NCBI GenBank assembly: GCA_013115135.1 | Contig: JABANP010000167.1 | Span: 1 to 64,000 of the forward strand | Source of the DNA: Perkinsus olseni | Lineage: Eukaryota; Perkinsozoa; Perkinsida; Perkinsidae | Direction: 5' to 3' | DNA length: 64,000 bases | Shown here: positions 26,001 to 38,451 of the stretch, piece by piece | Numbering within the stretch: position 1 is the stretch's first letter | Layout: each line of letters opens with the position of its first letter | Notes under the pieces: model-generated | What the model was told of the DNA's origin: nothing | What the model saw: the letters and a program-made list of their open reading frames with translations, nothing else | The model's database searches: none | Program-made: the position numbers and the translations under genes

Positions 26001-26877
26001 ACAACGGCAATGATTATCGGGACAGGTATTGGCACGTATTGGGCAATTGTATGAGTTAGAAGGGAATGAGGTTGAAGCATATCATAACTATAAAGAGAGT
26101 TATCGTCATTGGCCATTGGACTTGAATGTTATAACATGGCTTGGTGTATATTATGTCAAGAAGGATTTGTAATACTCAATACCACTGCTGAACACTCTAT
26201 AGTGATCATGATGCATCATCATCAGGTTCGAATCAGCCGTACCATTGTTCATGCGAGCTAGTGAGATTTCTCCATCAGAACCAAAAATGGATGTTAATGG
26301 TGGCTAGTTGTTATCGTAGAATGGGAGATCAACAGCAGGCGTTGAGCATGTAAGACGTCGAAGGAGCATAACATCATACACTTACCCTACTCAGGTATCA
26401 ACAGATACATGATAGATTCCCTCGAGATGTTGAATCCCTGAAGTAGTGATAGTGATGATGATAGTCATTGTATCAGACGTCGCTAACCTCGAGGTATCTT
26501 GTATCGATATGTAAGGAGATGGGTAAACCCTGTGAACAATATGAGAATATTCTTCATCGACTGCAACAACAACAACAACCGACAGGGGATAAGCAGAAAC
26601 AGGAAGAAGGTGGAGTGGAGCGAACGGAGGGGATCAGCAGCATTGGGGCAGCTGCCATGGACTCAAGGTAACTACAGTGATTAGTAGAGGGAATAGGTGT
26701 TAGTATCATGGCAGGACATTATCATCGTCACCCATTGGGGATGCAAAGCCTACTTATGAGACTGTTGTTGCTGATAAGGTCGAGTTGCATGATGGCCGCA
26801 GACGTTTGTCCGCCGGAGGATTACCCCCACCAAGTGATGAATGGGAGGATGATGAACTGCCTGATCTGGGCACATGA
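23058..26877 (+). CDS. IFT88: Intraflagellar transport protein 88 (IFT88)
   Basis: TPR protein of the IFT-B complex, needed to build cilia and flagella. N-terminal exon: ITRPVTSTR, AAGYTHANNTSFDPF (about 23320-23365); then KIRNMEHRLQAVIDATF, DELKEAQKVDKQILKLRAQ and DLDLTF. TPR units follow: INIGDIYYKMGRYTTAIKMY (about 24100-24160), KIRRNIGHAFYAM, ETGLFLLLCYYAMRDEEEMR (about 24600), EARNIILTAANLIAPIIG, GYDWVIDTLYKGGYPSIAAE (25162 on), EINKAHYYLKHKLFDEAITT, YNCEALVNKGNCLF, EAIYNLGLVCKN, CDVLWQLGDIYEKMGDHGKA, ARIGQLYELEGNEVEAYHN, DLNVITWLGVYYVKKD and PKWMLMVASCYRRMGD. The acidic tail SDEWEDDELPDLGT ends at TGA 26875-26877. Introns are short, and poly-His and poly-Ala tracts interrupt the protein. 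The start codon at 23058 is a choice, since the tRNA gene lies just before it. Confidence 0.92.
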
Positions 26878-27056
26878 TCATGAGCATGCTTCTCTAGTGG
26901 ATGATGAGTATTGAGTTGCCAGTAATGCTCAGTAACACAACTTCACATCCAACAGCATCGTGTAGAGGTGGTAACAACACCTAGTCGCGGCCTAACCGTC
27001 ACTGTAACAACACAACTAACAGCTGACGGTGGAGTAACGTTAGTAATAACCTGTCG

Positions 27057-28738
27057 TTATTGGTCATCTTTATGAATCTCTTGTATCAACTTATGGCATA
27101 CAACATCATCATCAGTCGACTTCATACCGACAACCAGAGTATTATTATTCATTTCCTTCGCAGCAGACAACTTCTCCTCAATCATCCTGGTCTCCTCCTT
27201 TTTGATAATGAAGATCTCTAACTAACTGATCAACCTCAGCCTTCAATAACATAATAACCTCATCCTTCTTTCCCTCTTCCCCCACTTGTCGAGCCCCTTC
27301 CCTTCCCCGAGCAGCAGCATGCATGATAATAGATGTAACTTTCCAGCAATCGGAGTGCCATCACCTCCCTCTTCCTACTATTCTCGAATACTCTGGTTAT
27401 CATCCCTCTAACCTCGTGTATTATCGATAATAGTAGTTCATCAGATCTCTCGTCGTCCAGGATACTCGATACCTGATAACACAACTACCCATAACCATTG
27501 GATCCTGGTTGTCCTCATCATTACATCCCGCCATGACTGTTCATCATACATGTTCATGGTAATGGCCATCTGCCTCAGGTTATCATAATCAATACGACTA
27601 ACAGCATCATCCACACCATTCAGGAAAGGGCATAATGATAACACCTCGAACCTACTCTTGCTACATCCCATGACCAATCACCAAAGTATCTAAGGTTCAC
27701 CATGGGTGTCCATGGATTACCGTGTCATCTTATTCTTACTGTCTAGTCAACTTGGTATATGCATATATCACCGCACTTATCCTGTACAAAATGATATCCT
27801 CCTTTATCGTAAGTACTGGTGATGATGATGACGGAGTAGAAGAATCGTTATTGCCTGTTTGACGAGAAGTAGGACGGAAGTAGAACTACACTTCCTCCCG
27901 AGTACCATAACAATGGCAACACCGGTGTTTTGGGTACCCTCCTCCTCCTTCCCTCATTAGATCTCTCATAACTACGTTCAGCCGACCGTATCTTATCTTC
28001 CCACCAAGGTGACCAATCTACAACCCCACCATCATCATCGCCTTCGGCGTTCTCTTCCAGGACCTGTTTGTACCTTCAGAATGAAGGGAATGATGATGAG
28101 GATGATGATGATGAGGTTGTATTACAGGTGGCCAGATTTTAAGTTCCCTCCTGAAATCATCGATCTGATCTGGGGATAGATAGTCATTAAGATGAGCTAA
28201 TATCAACTCTTTCTGTGCATCATCCATCACACCATCATCATCGAGGACGTCCAATAGACGATAAAGGTTCAACACCTCCTCTTCCTCCATGCCGCCATCA
28301 TCAGGTGCATCATCTTGGTTATGCTCATATCTGAGGATGAGGGGAGATACATAAGTCCCATACCCCTACCACCACTAACAACAACACCGCCAGTATTACA
28401 TCATCATCTCCACATTCTTCCTCTCCTCCTCAGTCGGTTTTACTAACCTCAGTATACGATGCCACTTGGTCTTTGTAAAAGCCTTGTGAACATCTCCCCT
28501 CGCTATGCTCTTTATAACATGATAAGCTGCAGTACCTGTTAATCACCATCATCATGTAACGCAGTAGTAGTAGTTGTTGTTACCGTTCATGACATCTCGG
28601 GCATCGATACTTGGCCTCGTCATTACCACAGATCACACAGGATGATGATGATGATGATGTCGGTGGTGATGGTGTTACGGCGAATGTTACTCTCTTGGGG
28701 GTTCTTGTAGCCGTGGATGATGATGATGACGATGACAT
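27057..28738 (-). CDS. ZNHIT2-like HIT zinc-finger protein
   Basis: HIT zinc fingers bind two zinc ions; ZNHIT2 works with R2TP in assembling the U5 snRNP and other complexes. The frame starts at ATG 28738 with poly-Ser, then CVICGNDEAKYRCPRCHER, spliced over a short intron to YCSLSCYKEHSEGRCSQGFY (about 28530-28470). The zinc ligands C-x2-C, C-x2-C, C-x3-C and H-x5-C are present. Further on: LNDYLSPDQIDDFRRELKIW, DWSPWWEDKIRSAERSYERS (28010-27950), IILYRISAVIYAYTKL and RYFGDWSWDVARV, the usual order for this family, then a helical C-terminal part with LLKAEVDQLVRDLHYQK and RMIEEKLSAAKEM. Stop 27057-27059. A one-base jump occurs in the run of five at 27199-27203. The C-terminal coiled part could be a separate gene. 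Confidence 0.8.
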
Positions 28739-29780
28739 GATGATAGTGATGAACGCTGATGAAGGTCGAAGGAGTAGTGATTATAACAACCCAAGATGTA
28801 GTTGAGATTATTATTATTATAATATTCATCCGTAACAGCGACAGTTGTTGTTGTTATTATTATCAATCGTCATCTACTGCCCGTAGTGGTAGTTGGGTGA
28901 GGGAGGAAAACGACGATAAAGTTGAAGAAACAAAAATGAAGTAGCGATAAGCCTAACATGAGTATAATCACCATCAGCAGCAGCAGCGGTGAAAATGGTT
29001 ATCATCAATGATCTTCTATGCTATACTACTATCACTATTATTATCATTACCATCATCCACGGGTAAAGGCAATTATAATGAACACTGCGTTACTCGAGTA
29101 TACACCTCAGGGGTTACCCTGCTGTAAAGAGGAGGAGAAGGAGCATGTATCATCGTCAATCATGCTACTGATGACAGAAGAGTTAGCTGCTAGAGTTTTT
29201 AGTAGTAATAATATTCATCATCATCCTCCTCATTAGCTGGTACTCCTCCCTCACCATGCGGGGCCCCTCAACATCATTACATCATCATCATCATCATGGT
29301 CATACCGTAGTGCTTCTTCTTCTTCTTCGTCCTGCACGGTCTGTACGAGTGGATTACTTCCCACTACTAATATCATCGCCCATCGGATATGTTGCTGGGT
29401 AAAAATGATGGTATCTTACCATCAGTTAACGATGAAGTAGGGGATGGTATCAATAATCCTATTACTCTGTACCATGGTGATGGTTCTGGATGATATCACC
29501 AGCACCATCACCATCGCGTCTGTTATCATCATCATTGCCATGACGAGGGTAATACCCCATATCGATCCTGCTGATGGTAATAATGTCATTAATATACTCC
29601 CATCATGCTGGCCCCTCGAGACTCTATCGAGGTGGTGCATCGAGGGTCCCCAACGCTGACGAGGGAGCAGTGGAAGGAGGAGCGAACCTTCTGGCAATCA
29701 CCCGTAGTACTGTACGACCAACCTACCATGAGATGATGATTATGATCAGTACCACCACTAGTCGCTGCTGTTCTGGTGGA
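28739..29780. other. Unresolved stretch with one possible small gene
   Basis: Plus-strand 29018-29236 holds a 72-codon frame with TALLEYTPQGLPCCKEEEKE and LLMTEELAARVFSS, which looks protein-like but has no domain. At 29422-29700 frames are open on both strands. The minus-strand one could be the 3' part of the RINGv-FHA gene. Confidence 0.25.
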
Positions 29781-31738
29781 TTACCTGTATTGCCATTGAT
29801 CCTGGTTGTGGCATCTTTTTATACCCTGGGAAGGTATCGATAATAATGTACCAAACTTGGAGTTGAGGATCCTATAGAAGTGAAGATGGTAATTATTATT
29901 ATCATGATGGTGATGGTATGATAATGAGTCACTACCAAAGCTACTACTTTTATACAGAACCGTCCGTGGTGATACCGTAGTAGACAATGCTTCCTGGAGA
30001 TGGATACCTGATGATGATGACAATGATGATAAGTAGGACTCTCGTCATGAATAGCATCAATTCTAGTCAGTATTACATCTGCTATCCTAACCCGACGGCT
30101 CTCATGCCCTCTACCACAGCTATGGCTTTATAATTATCATCACCACTGTAATGCTCCCTCTACCTAGAGCGGATTCTGACGATGATGATGATGATGCTCA
30201 TAATCATCATCCCCCAAACTGCAGCACCCACAGCAGCAGTTACTTCGATGAAAGCGACGTGTCGTAGCAGGGACACGATGTGAGGGGGGCAAACGGATCA
30301 CCGCCATCATCATCTCATCAGGGCTACCCCCATCATCCTCTCTTTGTCATCGCCCGCAGGACTGAGCAACATTGAGCCCTGTATCAGGATTAATACCATT
30401 AGCGACGTATCATCATTGTATCCCTGCTGCTGCTGGTGATGATGATGTTGGCTTCCTCCAGTTTGATAGTCATCATCATCAGCATTATTATTAGTGTACT
30501 ATCGTGTGTTGATGCTGTGATGACAGGCTTGAGATTGACCTCAAAAACAATGTATGGTGCTTTGACATGGGGTAGTGGATAAAGGCACTCGATGCTCCCC
30601 ATTCATGTAACCTGTCATTAACCACAAAAGGTTCCATAATACTCAATATGCTCATCATGATCATGATCATGATCATGACATGTTGTTGTTGTTGTACTAC
30701 ATAGGTTGGATAGGGAGCTTTACACAACTCGCATGTCAATGGTCTGTACAAAAATGGTGGTGATGCTGCTCCTGTGGGTGCTGGCCGTGCCGAGTCGTAG
30801 TCTGAGTCGTATGATGATGGTGGTAGTCTGAGTCTGCCAGCAATCCAATGGCGAAGGCAGTTAATATGAACATATCTGGCATGTTGATGATGATGGGGAT
30901 GGTGTATGATTATTACAAGGAGGTATTACTTTATACTACCACTACAATGGCATGGTGTTATGGAACGGGCATCAGCGTAGAACCTGATGACGATGATGCT
31001 CGTGATGAGTAGCGGGATAGATGAGGCCGCATTAATATTACCTCTCCAAGGAGGCAAATCCGACATACAACCCCATCCAATGGTGACTCCATCTATACTC
31101 TCTATTACTACTACAGGCTACCAGTCAATCGACGACTCTGGATGAGGACTGACTGACGACGATCACTCACCACTGTGCAAAGTATCGTATATCCCTACCG
31201 TACTCCTGCATTATTATTACCTTTACTAACACCTTTTGCAGTAATTGTAGTTGGACATCATCGCGGATCATCATTGAGCATGCAGTTGATGACGAGCAGC
31301 ATCCTCCTCCTCCTCCATCATCATCAATATCGCTCGGTAGATTACACCCTCTCTGATGACTCCCATGACCACCATGCGACTCAGCAGCAATCAAATGGAT
31401 CATATACCGCGCTACTGATACATACAGTGGATTACTATCTTGCTACCACACCTCTCCTTACCGGTCGAACTCTTCTTGACCCAACTTCAATTTAATTGCA
31501 TCCCCTTCTTTAATGATACTTTCCATCGTCAATCATCACTCGACGGGTGATGATGATGGTTCATGTACGCTCCAACCATGGCCTCGACGATGGCAGTGGT
31601 GGTGGTGGTGTTCTGAATGCTATTATTATTATCATCGGATATTGATGGTGACATCATCATCGTCACCGGTTTGATATATACACCATCATCAGTAGGATCC
31701 TCGAACGCATCATCATCGATGGTATCATCACTACTCAT
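29781..31738 (-). CDS. RINGv (RING-CH) plus FHA domain protein
   Basis: An architecture known from alveolates: a membrane-type RING (RING-CH) with an FHA phosphopeptide-binding domain. Minus-strand order: acidic N-terminus from ATG 31738 (MSSDDTIDDDAFEDPTDDG), IIKEGDAIKLKLGQEEF (about 31510-31460), VVCRICLLGE (first Cys codon 31063-31065), ITPCHCSGSIK spliced to YVHINCLRHWIAGRL (about 30890-30840), FLYRPLTCELCKAPYPTY (about 30740-30690), KAPYIVFEVNLKP, GRGHESRRVRIADV (FHA GRG motif, about 30120-30080) and ILNSKFGTLLSIPSQGIKR (the SKFGT strand, about 29870-29810). RING-CH ligands are C-x2-C, C-x-C, H-x2-C and C-x2-C. Probable ubiquitin ligase or signalling adaptor. The last exon may extend toward 29422. 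Confidence 0.82.
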
Positions 31739-31861
31739 AATGCTTATCCGTGATTAACTGGCTCCTCTCTCTCCTGTCCCTTCTCATCATCATCACCATG
31801 CCCTACTACTACCAGTGCTGCTACTGCTGCTGTTGTTGTTGTTATCATGTTCATGATAACA

Positions 31862-32400
31862 CTAGAGCGGAGTACTAGTGATAGGCACTTCCATAAATAC
31901 CACTAGCATGCTGATCATAGCTCTACTTCTACCATCATGCAGCATCAATGCTACTGCTGCTGCCGCCATCACGTACACGATACAATGTTGCTGTGGATGA
32001 ACCTTGTTCGTGAGGGGATGAGGATCATCCCTACACCGCACCAAGCACCGATGCCTTCTACTTCCTTCATCATCATCCGCAATAGTGGCTATTATAAACT
32101 CTTTGGCATGTACGTTTCCTAATGATAATATACGGTGCAAAAGTACCAGCAATACCTCGATTCATAATCGCAGAGCTCATCGCGGATTCCTCCTGAAAGA
32201 AGCCCATGTCGTGGCAATAACCTCTATTGCGGTGGCGGCCGGGGACGAGCAGTTGCGATTTGGCGGTATGATGGCTTCATCGATACCCGCAACGCGGCGG
32301 TCATTATCTTCCATTAGTAATAGCTATGCTTCGACTACAATTGCCATCACTACCCTCGAGTGTATACTACTGCTTCAGCACACAACCTGATGGGTAACAT
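31862..32400 (-). CDS. Possible armadillo/HEAT-repeat protein
   Basis: Minus-strand helical segments follow one another: DNDRRVAGIDEAII, AATAIEVIATTWASFRRNPR, IEVLLVLLHRILSLGNVHAK, EFIIATIADDDEGSRR and YVMAAAAVALML, with a short frame break between them. Spacing and hydrophobic pattern resemble ARM repeats. A plus-strand frame (32085-32390) overlaps. More exons probably lie up to about 32650. No motif fixes the family. Confidence 0.35.
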
Positions 32401-32648
32401 ATCTTAGAGCAGGAATAATCATGCTGCAGGAGATGTTAACTCTTAATCATATTGCAAATACTCAAAGACTCAGCATGTATAGCCATATCGATGCTGGTGA
32501 CTCAGTGATGATACCACCATCATCAACCTGGAACATAATAATACCGCGTTTCCAGCATGATGATGGGCCAACTCATGACTTTGTTTCAGGTCGCCCTCTT
32601 CTCCTCATGCGTCCTCCCTCCTCAATAACCCTCCTCTCTTCCTTATGA

Positions 32649-34283
32649 ACAGCGTGCTGTCTGCATGCTGTTCAGGGTTTGGGTCTGCATGACGTTCAAC
32701 ATCATGAGCAGCTCTGCTACAGCTCCCACCTAACAAATGACCGCAGCAGCAAATAATCAGTGAGCGTAGTACCTACATGCGTAGGGCAGCGAGGATGAGC
32801 GCCGAAAGTACAGGACTGAAATAGCTTCCACCATAACCCTGCATGGTGCAGTGAGGAGGAGGAAGAGGAGAGCATACACTAGAAAATGTCCACAGAGCAG
32901 TAGTGAAAGTCTAGCAGGCGTGGATTAACACATAGACACAGCGCCCCGCCCGAGTAATCGCACACACGGCAGCGCAGATACGTCGCCATGTAAAACCGTC
33001 ACTCGATGGTGATGGTGAGGAGCCGCGTAGCCACGACAGAATCGCTAGGCTGAAAGTGATGGATAAGCGGTCATGCATCGAAGTGTGGATGATATATCTT
33101 TCATCAAGCGCCTCTCCTGCATGGCTGGAGCTGATCTTCGAGTCTAGATACAGACCATTCCTGACGATAATGCTGATGGAGCTTGAGGATGCTTACCCAT
33201 GACGATGACCCTCCTGCTGATGCGATGCCTTCTGCCGATTCTTCTTCTACTAGAATGGCACAGTAGTGCCTCATCCTCCTGCTTAACCAGTAGATAGCCT
33301 CCCTCTATCCAGCAGGCCCTATGCTCTCGTTATCTTCTTGTATCACCTACTAGAGCATTGCTAGACCTCTACCTAAGTATAACAACGCTTACCTCCTCAT
33401 GACTGTCCAGTTAACATATGCAAGTCTCTCGCGGTGAGATTAGAGCACTCTGCAACGCCAACTCAGCAATACAACCACTACCAACGCTCCAGCACCAACG
33501 ATATCCCCAACATCAACCCAATCCCTACTCTTCTGTGGTATACCCTCCCTAGTGTCGTCGTCTGGGGCTATATACGGAAGATACCAAAGTCGTGAACAGA
33601 TGATGAGACTCAGATAACGCTACACTAGGAGACGAGGACAGCAGTACCAACACCATCATTATCATCAGCATCGTCATCGGCACTCAACCGAGTATGCAGG
33701 AGGTGTACTCGGCATCGTCAATCGGCATACCTGTCAAGCATGATGGGCGGAAGAAATAGCTTCCCGCAGGAGTGACGGAAGAGTGTTCGATGTACTACAC
33801 CGGAAATACTACCATCGTCATAATAATAATAATACTACTACTAGCTTTCATCACACACGGAGAGGGAGTGACATCAGTGTGGGAGAAGAAAACTACGATT
33901 AGAGGAGGGCGGGTTATGGTATTCGAAGATGACCGATGAGGACGTAGCAAACAAGAACTCGATGATGCTGGTGATGTTGGTACTCCATCAGTACTCCAAA
34001 GGATAGCAAGGGTACTACTTGGCTGTATAGAATAATGGATGATGACGATGCAGTATGGACAGTATCAGAGAGAGTGAAAACTCTGGATGATGATGCATAA
34101 ATACTACCAGCAGTAGTAGTATTACTATGGAGCTATAATCGATGACAATGCAATGATGGTAATGGTGCAAATGATCGTAAGAATACATCTCGAGAGACCA
34201 GCAGCCCCATCAAGGCATGCAATGAAAATGTTCTACTACCACTACGACGGCATTACTAACCAGCATTATCAAACTACGACGTC
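32649..34283. other. Gene-poor stretch
   Basis: Few triplet runs, no frame longer than about 60 codons, and no peptide that I recognise on either strand. It may hold intergenic DNA or decayed transposon sequence. Confidence 0.4.
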
Positions 34284-35059
34284 TCATGTGTGATCATCAC
34301 TATCATGATTTGCGAAGGAGGGTAGGAGTAGTACTCTGCTGAGAGGTGTATTGATAGCTATTACGAAGTTGAAATGGAAGGGCAAGGGCATGGCACCACG
34401 ACAATCATCATCAGCTGGTGCATAACACAAACGATCCATCCTCTGCAGTATACCATAACATACCCGTAGGGATTTAGCCCAAGTCTTGCAGAACGACTTT
34501 GACGATGTACTAGCACGGCAAGAGGGTATTTTGCTCACATACATCTTCACAGGAGGATACCACACCTTTGGGAACAGCTTACTGGTCTGAGTACATCCCC
34601 CATTACATGAAGGATCCTCGGGTTGATAACAGTATGATGATGGTCCACCCTCTATTATGATACAGACCATAACACAAAACCATCATCATCCCTACAATAG
34701 GGATGTATACCCGGAATCGCCACAATAGGGTGTGTGTCCAGCATATACTCTGACATACGTTCGATGATTTACCGCTTACTACTGTGATAGTAGCATAAAC
34801 CAATAGTAGAAGGAAGGGTCTTGGAAGAGGGAAGAAGTGGCAGAAAACATAACTGGTAGTAACTAAATAGGAACTGCCAAGCATCACGTGAATTAAAATT
34901 ACGCAGAGTCGTCCAACTGATGAGATGATGAACAGCCTTAGATGCTTGTGCATGCGTGCAAGATCCTTGTGTCGCAACGTATTCTATCTGCGCAACATTG
35001 TTAATAGTGGGTAAAGTTGTGATTATCTCTACCCCAATGGAAGCAAGGGATAGATCCAT
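34284..35059 (-). CDS. Hypothetical protein, frame broken
   Basis: Three overlapping minus-strand frames cover this stretch, with protein-like content and no triplet repeats: from ATG 35059, MDLSLASIGVEIITTLPTIN and ASKAVHHLISWTTLRNFNS; then 34977-34603, with HKHLRLFIISSVGRL; then 34670-34284, with LFPKVWYPPVKMYVSKIPSC and KSFCKTWAKSLRVCYGILQR. The pattern suggests one unspliced coding stretch with one or two frame jumps, as in neighbouring genes. The helical first part recalls organellar RNA-binding repeat proteins, but I cannot name a family. Confidence 0.4.
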
Positions 35060-36974
35060 ACAAGCCGGATGTTATTGGTAGTAATGATGATGATGATGAT
35101 GATGCGACACCACCATCTGCTATGACCTCGTGTTATTATAAGCAGGTTCACTGTTGTATGAACCGTGCCATAGATTGTTATCCCCTCACATGATAAATAC
35201 GAAAGATTTGGTAGTATTACCAGGGATATTCGGGAGGTAGTAGTAGGGGTTGTGGTAGCATAGCGTATGTACTGTTATTATCAGTAAGATACCATTACAT
35301 GTTACAGCCACATTGAAAGATATCCGGGGATGTGGTCCACTGAGGAGTATCTTTTTAATGTAATCGACTATAATGATTATCAGTGATATTCCTCGTTATC
35401 AGGATTCTCATTCTTATCTGGTAATGTATCTTCAACAGCACTAACCCTTAATGGCCCCATTAAAGATACATCTATCCTCATGCGGTAGTACCAAGAGCAA
35501 TGGTCAACCTTTGATGCGGAGGTAGTGGCCTTATTAGGTTATTCGCTGATCGTTTGGGTATGGTATCATTGGAATACAATAAGCATCCATACTTCGCTAA
35601 AGGCCATGGTAATAACGGCGTAGTATTAACAATGACGGTGGAGGGTATGTCGTGAGATCAGATGGAAGGCTTTATACCACAAATGAATGACATTATAAAA
35701 GTCTTCACAGAGGTCATCACAGAGGTCGTCATCATCAGAGTCGTCCAATATTCGTGATAGCAGTGGCATCAGGACTTGCTTTATGGGAGAGGGTGGGACC
35801 ATGCATCTCCTAACGAAGGTATCTACACAGTCCGCGATGGTTGTCGTAAAATATTATGATAATGATCATCATAAAAGATACTCCACCGAAGAGGATATCA
35901 CCTAGAAGGGTGAGGTTCCATCTCAGTGATGAAGAGTTTAATATCGGTGCTGCTGTTGATTACTGGTAAGATCTGCACCATTCTGTACAGCATCAACAAC
36001 AGCAGTAATCCACAATCAGGCCTACTGCCGCAGCGAGGAGAGCCCCAATAACATTAGTCTCGGGTATAGGAGTTGCTATTGATGATAAAGTTGTCAACAG
36101 GCTTACCCTCGGCATCATCATCATCGGTCGATGGTATCTTTGCTATCGGGGCCAGATTTGCACCCCTGCAAACATTTCCAAGTAATCATCATTCCTACCT
36201 CCATCAGCGCTCCTAGGACGTATCCTTCAGGTATCATTACGAAGTGACTTCTGCGTTATCATCTCCGTTACTTGGTTTTAGGAGGATACTTTTTACTGGA
36301 TGCTCCCAAGGTACTCCTCATAATGTGCATGTGTTGTTAGTATCATCATCATCGTTATCAGGGCACTATCGCAGCGTCGGCATCATTATGGCAGCTTCAC
36401 CCGATACCGGACTTCAAGTTGTGGGAGGGGACAGAGAAGGGTAAGGATTGTGTCGAGGGAAGCTGCTAGTGATAGATAGTATCTTTCATCAGTACCCCTC
36501 GACGATCTTGGAGAAGTATGGTATATCAGTCGAATGTGACTATAGGATAGATGTATTACAGAAAGAGGTAATAAGACATTTAGTAAGCGTGGTATGGTAG
36601 TGACTATCAGGTATCTTTATGTGTTAATGGTATATATAATCTATCTCAAGGTAAGACCATAATCGCCTCCACAGTTGTGAATTATGAACATTTACGTCGT
36701 TTGCCAACGTCATCATCATCGTCATCGTCATACAGCAGTGCAGTGAGGAGGAGGGCCATCCACTTGGTATGGGGTTCAAGCTTGCTATGCATGTTGAATA
36801 ATGACCGATTATCATCATCATACTACCCCCACCAGTATTAGAGTTATACTAGTTTATGCTCTGAGGAGTTGTGTCATGCATAGTATCACCAGGATGTCCC
36901 CTCATTACTATATCCGTCATCACAGTTCTGCTACTGTATTCTTTCTCATTATTACCTCTTACCTTTAATACAGG
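35060..36974. other. Unresolved stretch upstream of the trehalose phosphatase gene
   Basis: Plus-strand peptides such as RLGMVSLEYNKHPYFAKGHG (about 35550-35610), FHQYPSTILEKYGISVECDY (about 36488-36547) and GHPLGMGFKLAMHVE (to about 36800) look like exons, with GT-AG boundaries nearby. They may form one gene directly upstream of the phosphatase. I found no GT20 trehalose-phosphate synthase motif in them. Confidence 0.3.
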
Positions 36975-38451
36975 ATGAGTGTTGCTGCGACCGCTGCTAC
37001 ATCAACGACAACAGCACAACCCGATACTACTGCTACTGGAGTTTCTGTTGTCGATCACCACCATCATACACTGAGTCCATCGGGGAGTTGCCTTAAAATG
37101 GGTGGTGGTAGTAGCAGTAGGATGGTGAGGACATTATCAAGATGTGGGTCTATGTCCACTATTAACCCCTTGACCAAGATACCATTACATAATGGTAAAG
37201 GTGTGGATGCACTAAAAGGAAAGGTTAAAATAAGAAGAAGTTGTATATATTCCTCGACTATGATGGTACCTTAACGCCGATAGTATCCAATCCAGGGGAT
37301 GCCAAGCTCAGTCCACAAATGTAATAACATCATCATCATGATGTACTGATGTTGGATGTTGTTGTTGTTGTTGTTAGGGCGGAAGTGTTGGAGCGTCTAT
37401 CCTTAACACATAGAGTATCTATTGTTACTGGGCGATCGATGGATACGATATTGACATTCCTTCAATCCACTGGTGATGCCAGGAAGAGGATACATTTTGC
37501 AGCCCTCACACGGCTTCGATATCTGGGGTCCACGTGATACCCATTATCAGGTAGTTGTCATAACATGAGTAGCAACATCATAATGATTATCAGGTTGGTG
37601 GAGCGTATCTACCACAATTACATAAGGCTAGAGATGAGCTGATAGAAGGGTCTCAGAAGTATCCTCATTGTGTCGTAGAAGATAATAAATTTAGCATATC
37701 AGTTCATTACCGTAATGTCCATCCTGACCTTCATGTTGATGTAATAGTCCTGCTCTCGGCCGGTAGGTGTCTGTAGAGGTGGTGTGTAGGTATCTAACTT
37801 GGTACATGGTGTAGTCGCTAAATATTCACAACTACGTCTTCATTACGGTAAGATGGTATATGAGATCAAGCTGAATTTAAGTTGGAATAAGGGCAAGGCA
37901 GTGTTATGGTTACTGAATGCATGGGGTAATAATAATACTACTGGAGGTAGTAATGGTATCAGTCCTCATCATTTAGATGTTATCAACAACAATAGTATCG
38001 AAGATGATGATAATGATGCTGCAGCAGCAGCTGATGATGATGATCATGAGGTTGATTGTGATGACATGACCGATGATGAGGATGGTCATGGCCGTGGTGG
38101 TATTGTACCAATTTATATTGGAGATGATATCACCGACGAGGATGGGTTTAGAGCCATCAAAGCATCCTTCCCTACTACTGGTATGGGTATCTTAGTACAC
38201 AATACTACTCATGATATAGGTCGACCTACAGCAGCAACATATACATTAGAAGATACTCAAGAGGTAATAGCAACAACAGCGCTACATACACCATCATGAT
38301 GGTGGTAGCCAGTTGTTGTTGTTGTTATTAGGTGATGGAGTTTTTAGAAGTATTATGTAGCATAGAAGAAGACCCTATACCTGCAATTTTCGAGGAGGAG
38401 TCCCAAAGTACATCCCCTAGCGTTATTGATGGTGATAGTCAACAACAATAA
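36975..38451 (+). CDS. Trehalose-6-phosphate phosphatase (HAD superfamily)
   Basis: Dephosphorylates trehalose 6-phosphate to trehalose. Five exons: 36975-37320, 37378-37550, 37594-37740, 37790-38263 and 38332-38451, with GT-AG introns of 57, 43, 49 and 68 nt. Motifs: KLYIFLDYDGTLTPI (HAD motif I, nucleophile Asp in DYDGT), RVSIVTGRS, AASHGFDIWGPR, NKFSISVHYRN, GKMVYEIKLNLSWNKGKAVL, VPIYIGDDITDEDGFRAI (motif with GDDxTDED, about 38103-38156), LEDTQE spliced to VMEFLEVL. An Asp/Ala/Asn-rich insert lies before the GDD motif. No synthase domain is fused. The frame jumps by one base at AAAA 37227-37230 and at CCC 37503-37505, both beside conserved motifs. The part from 38079 on belongs to arm A of the inverted repeat. 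Confidence 0.88.

Noticed and set aside
36060..36240. Minus-strand frame with IGALLAAAVGLIVDYCC
   Set aside because: The plus strand is equally open here and the neighbouring exons are on the plus strand. Nothing decides between them.
2252..37505. Reading the shifted genes as pseudogenes
   Set aside because: Motifs on both sides of each shift are conserved, many shifts fall in homopolymers, and unrelated essential genes show the same pattern. The exostosin-like gene, with an in-frame stop as well, is the one case left open.
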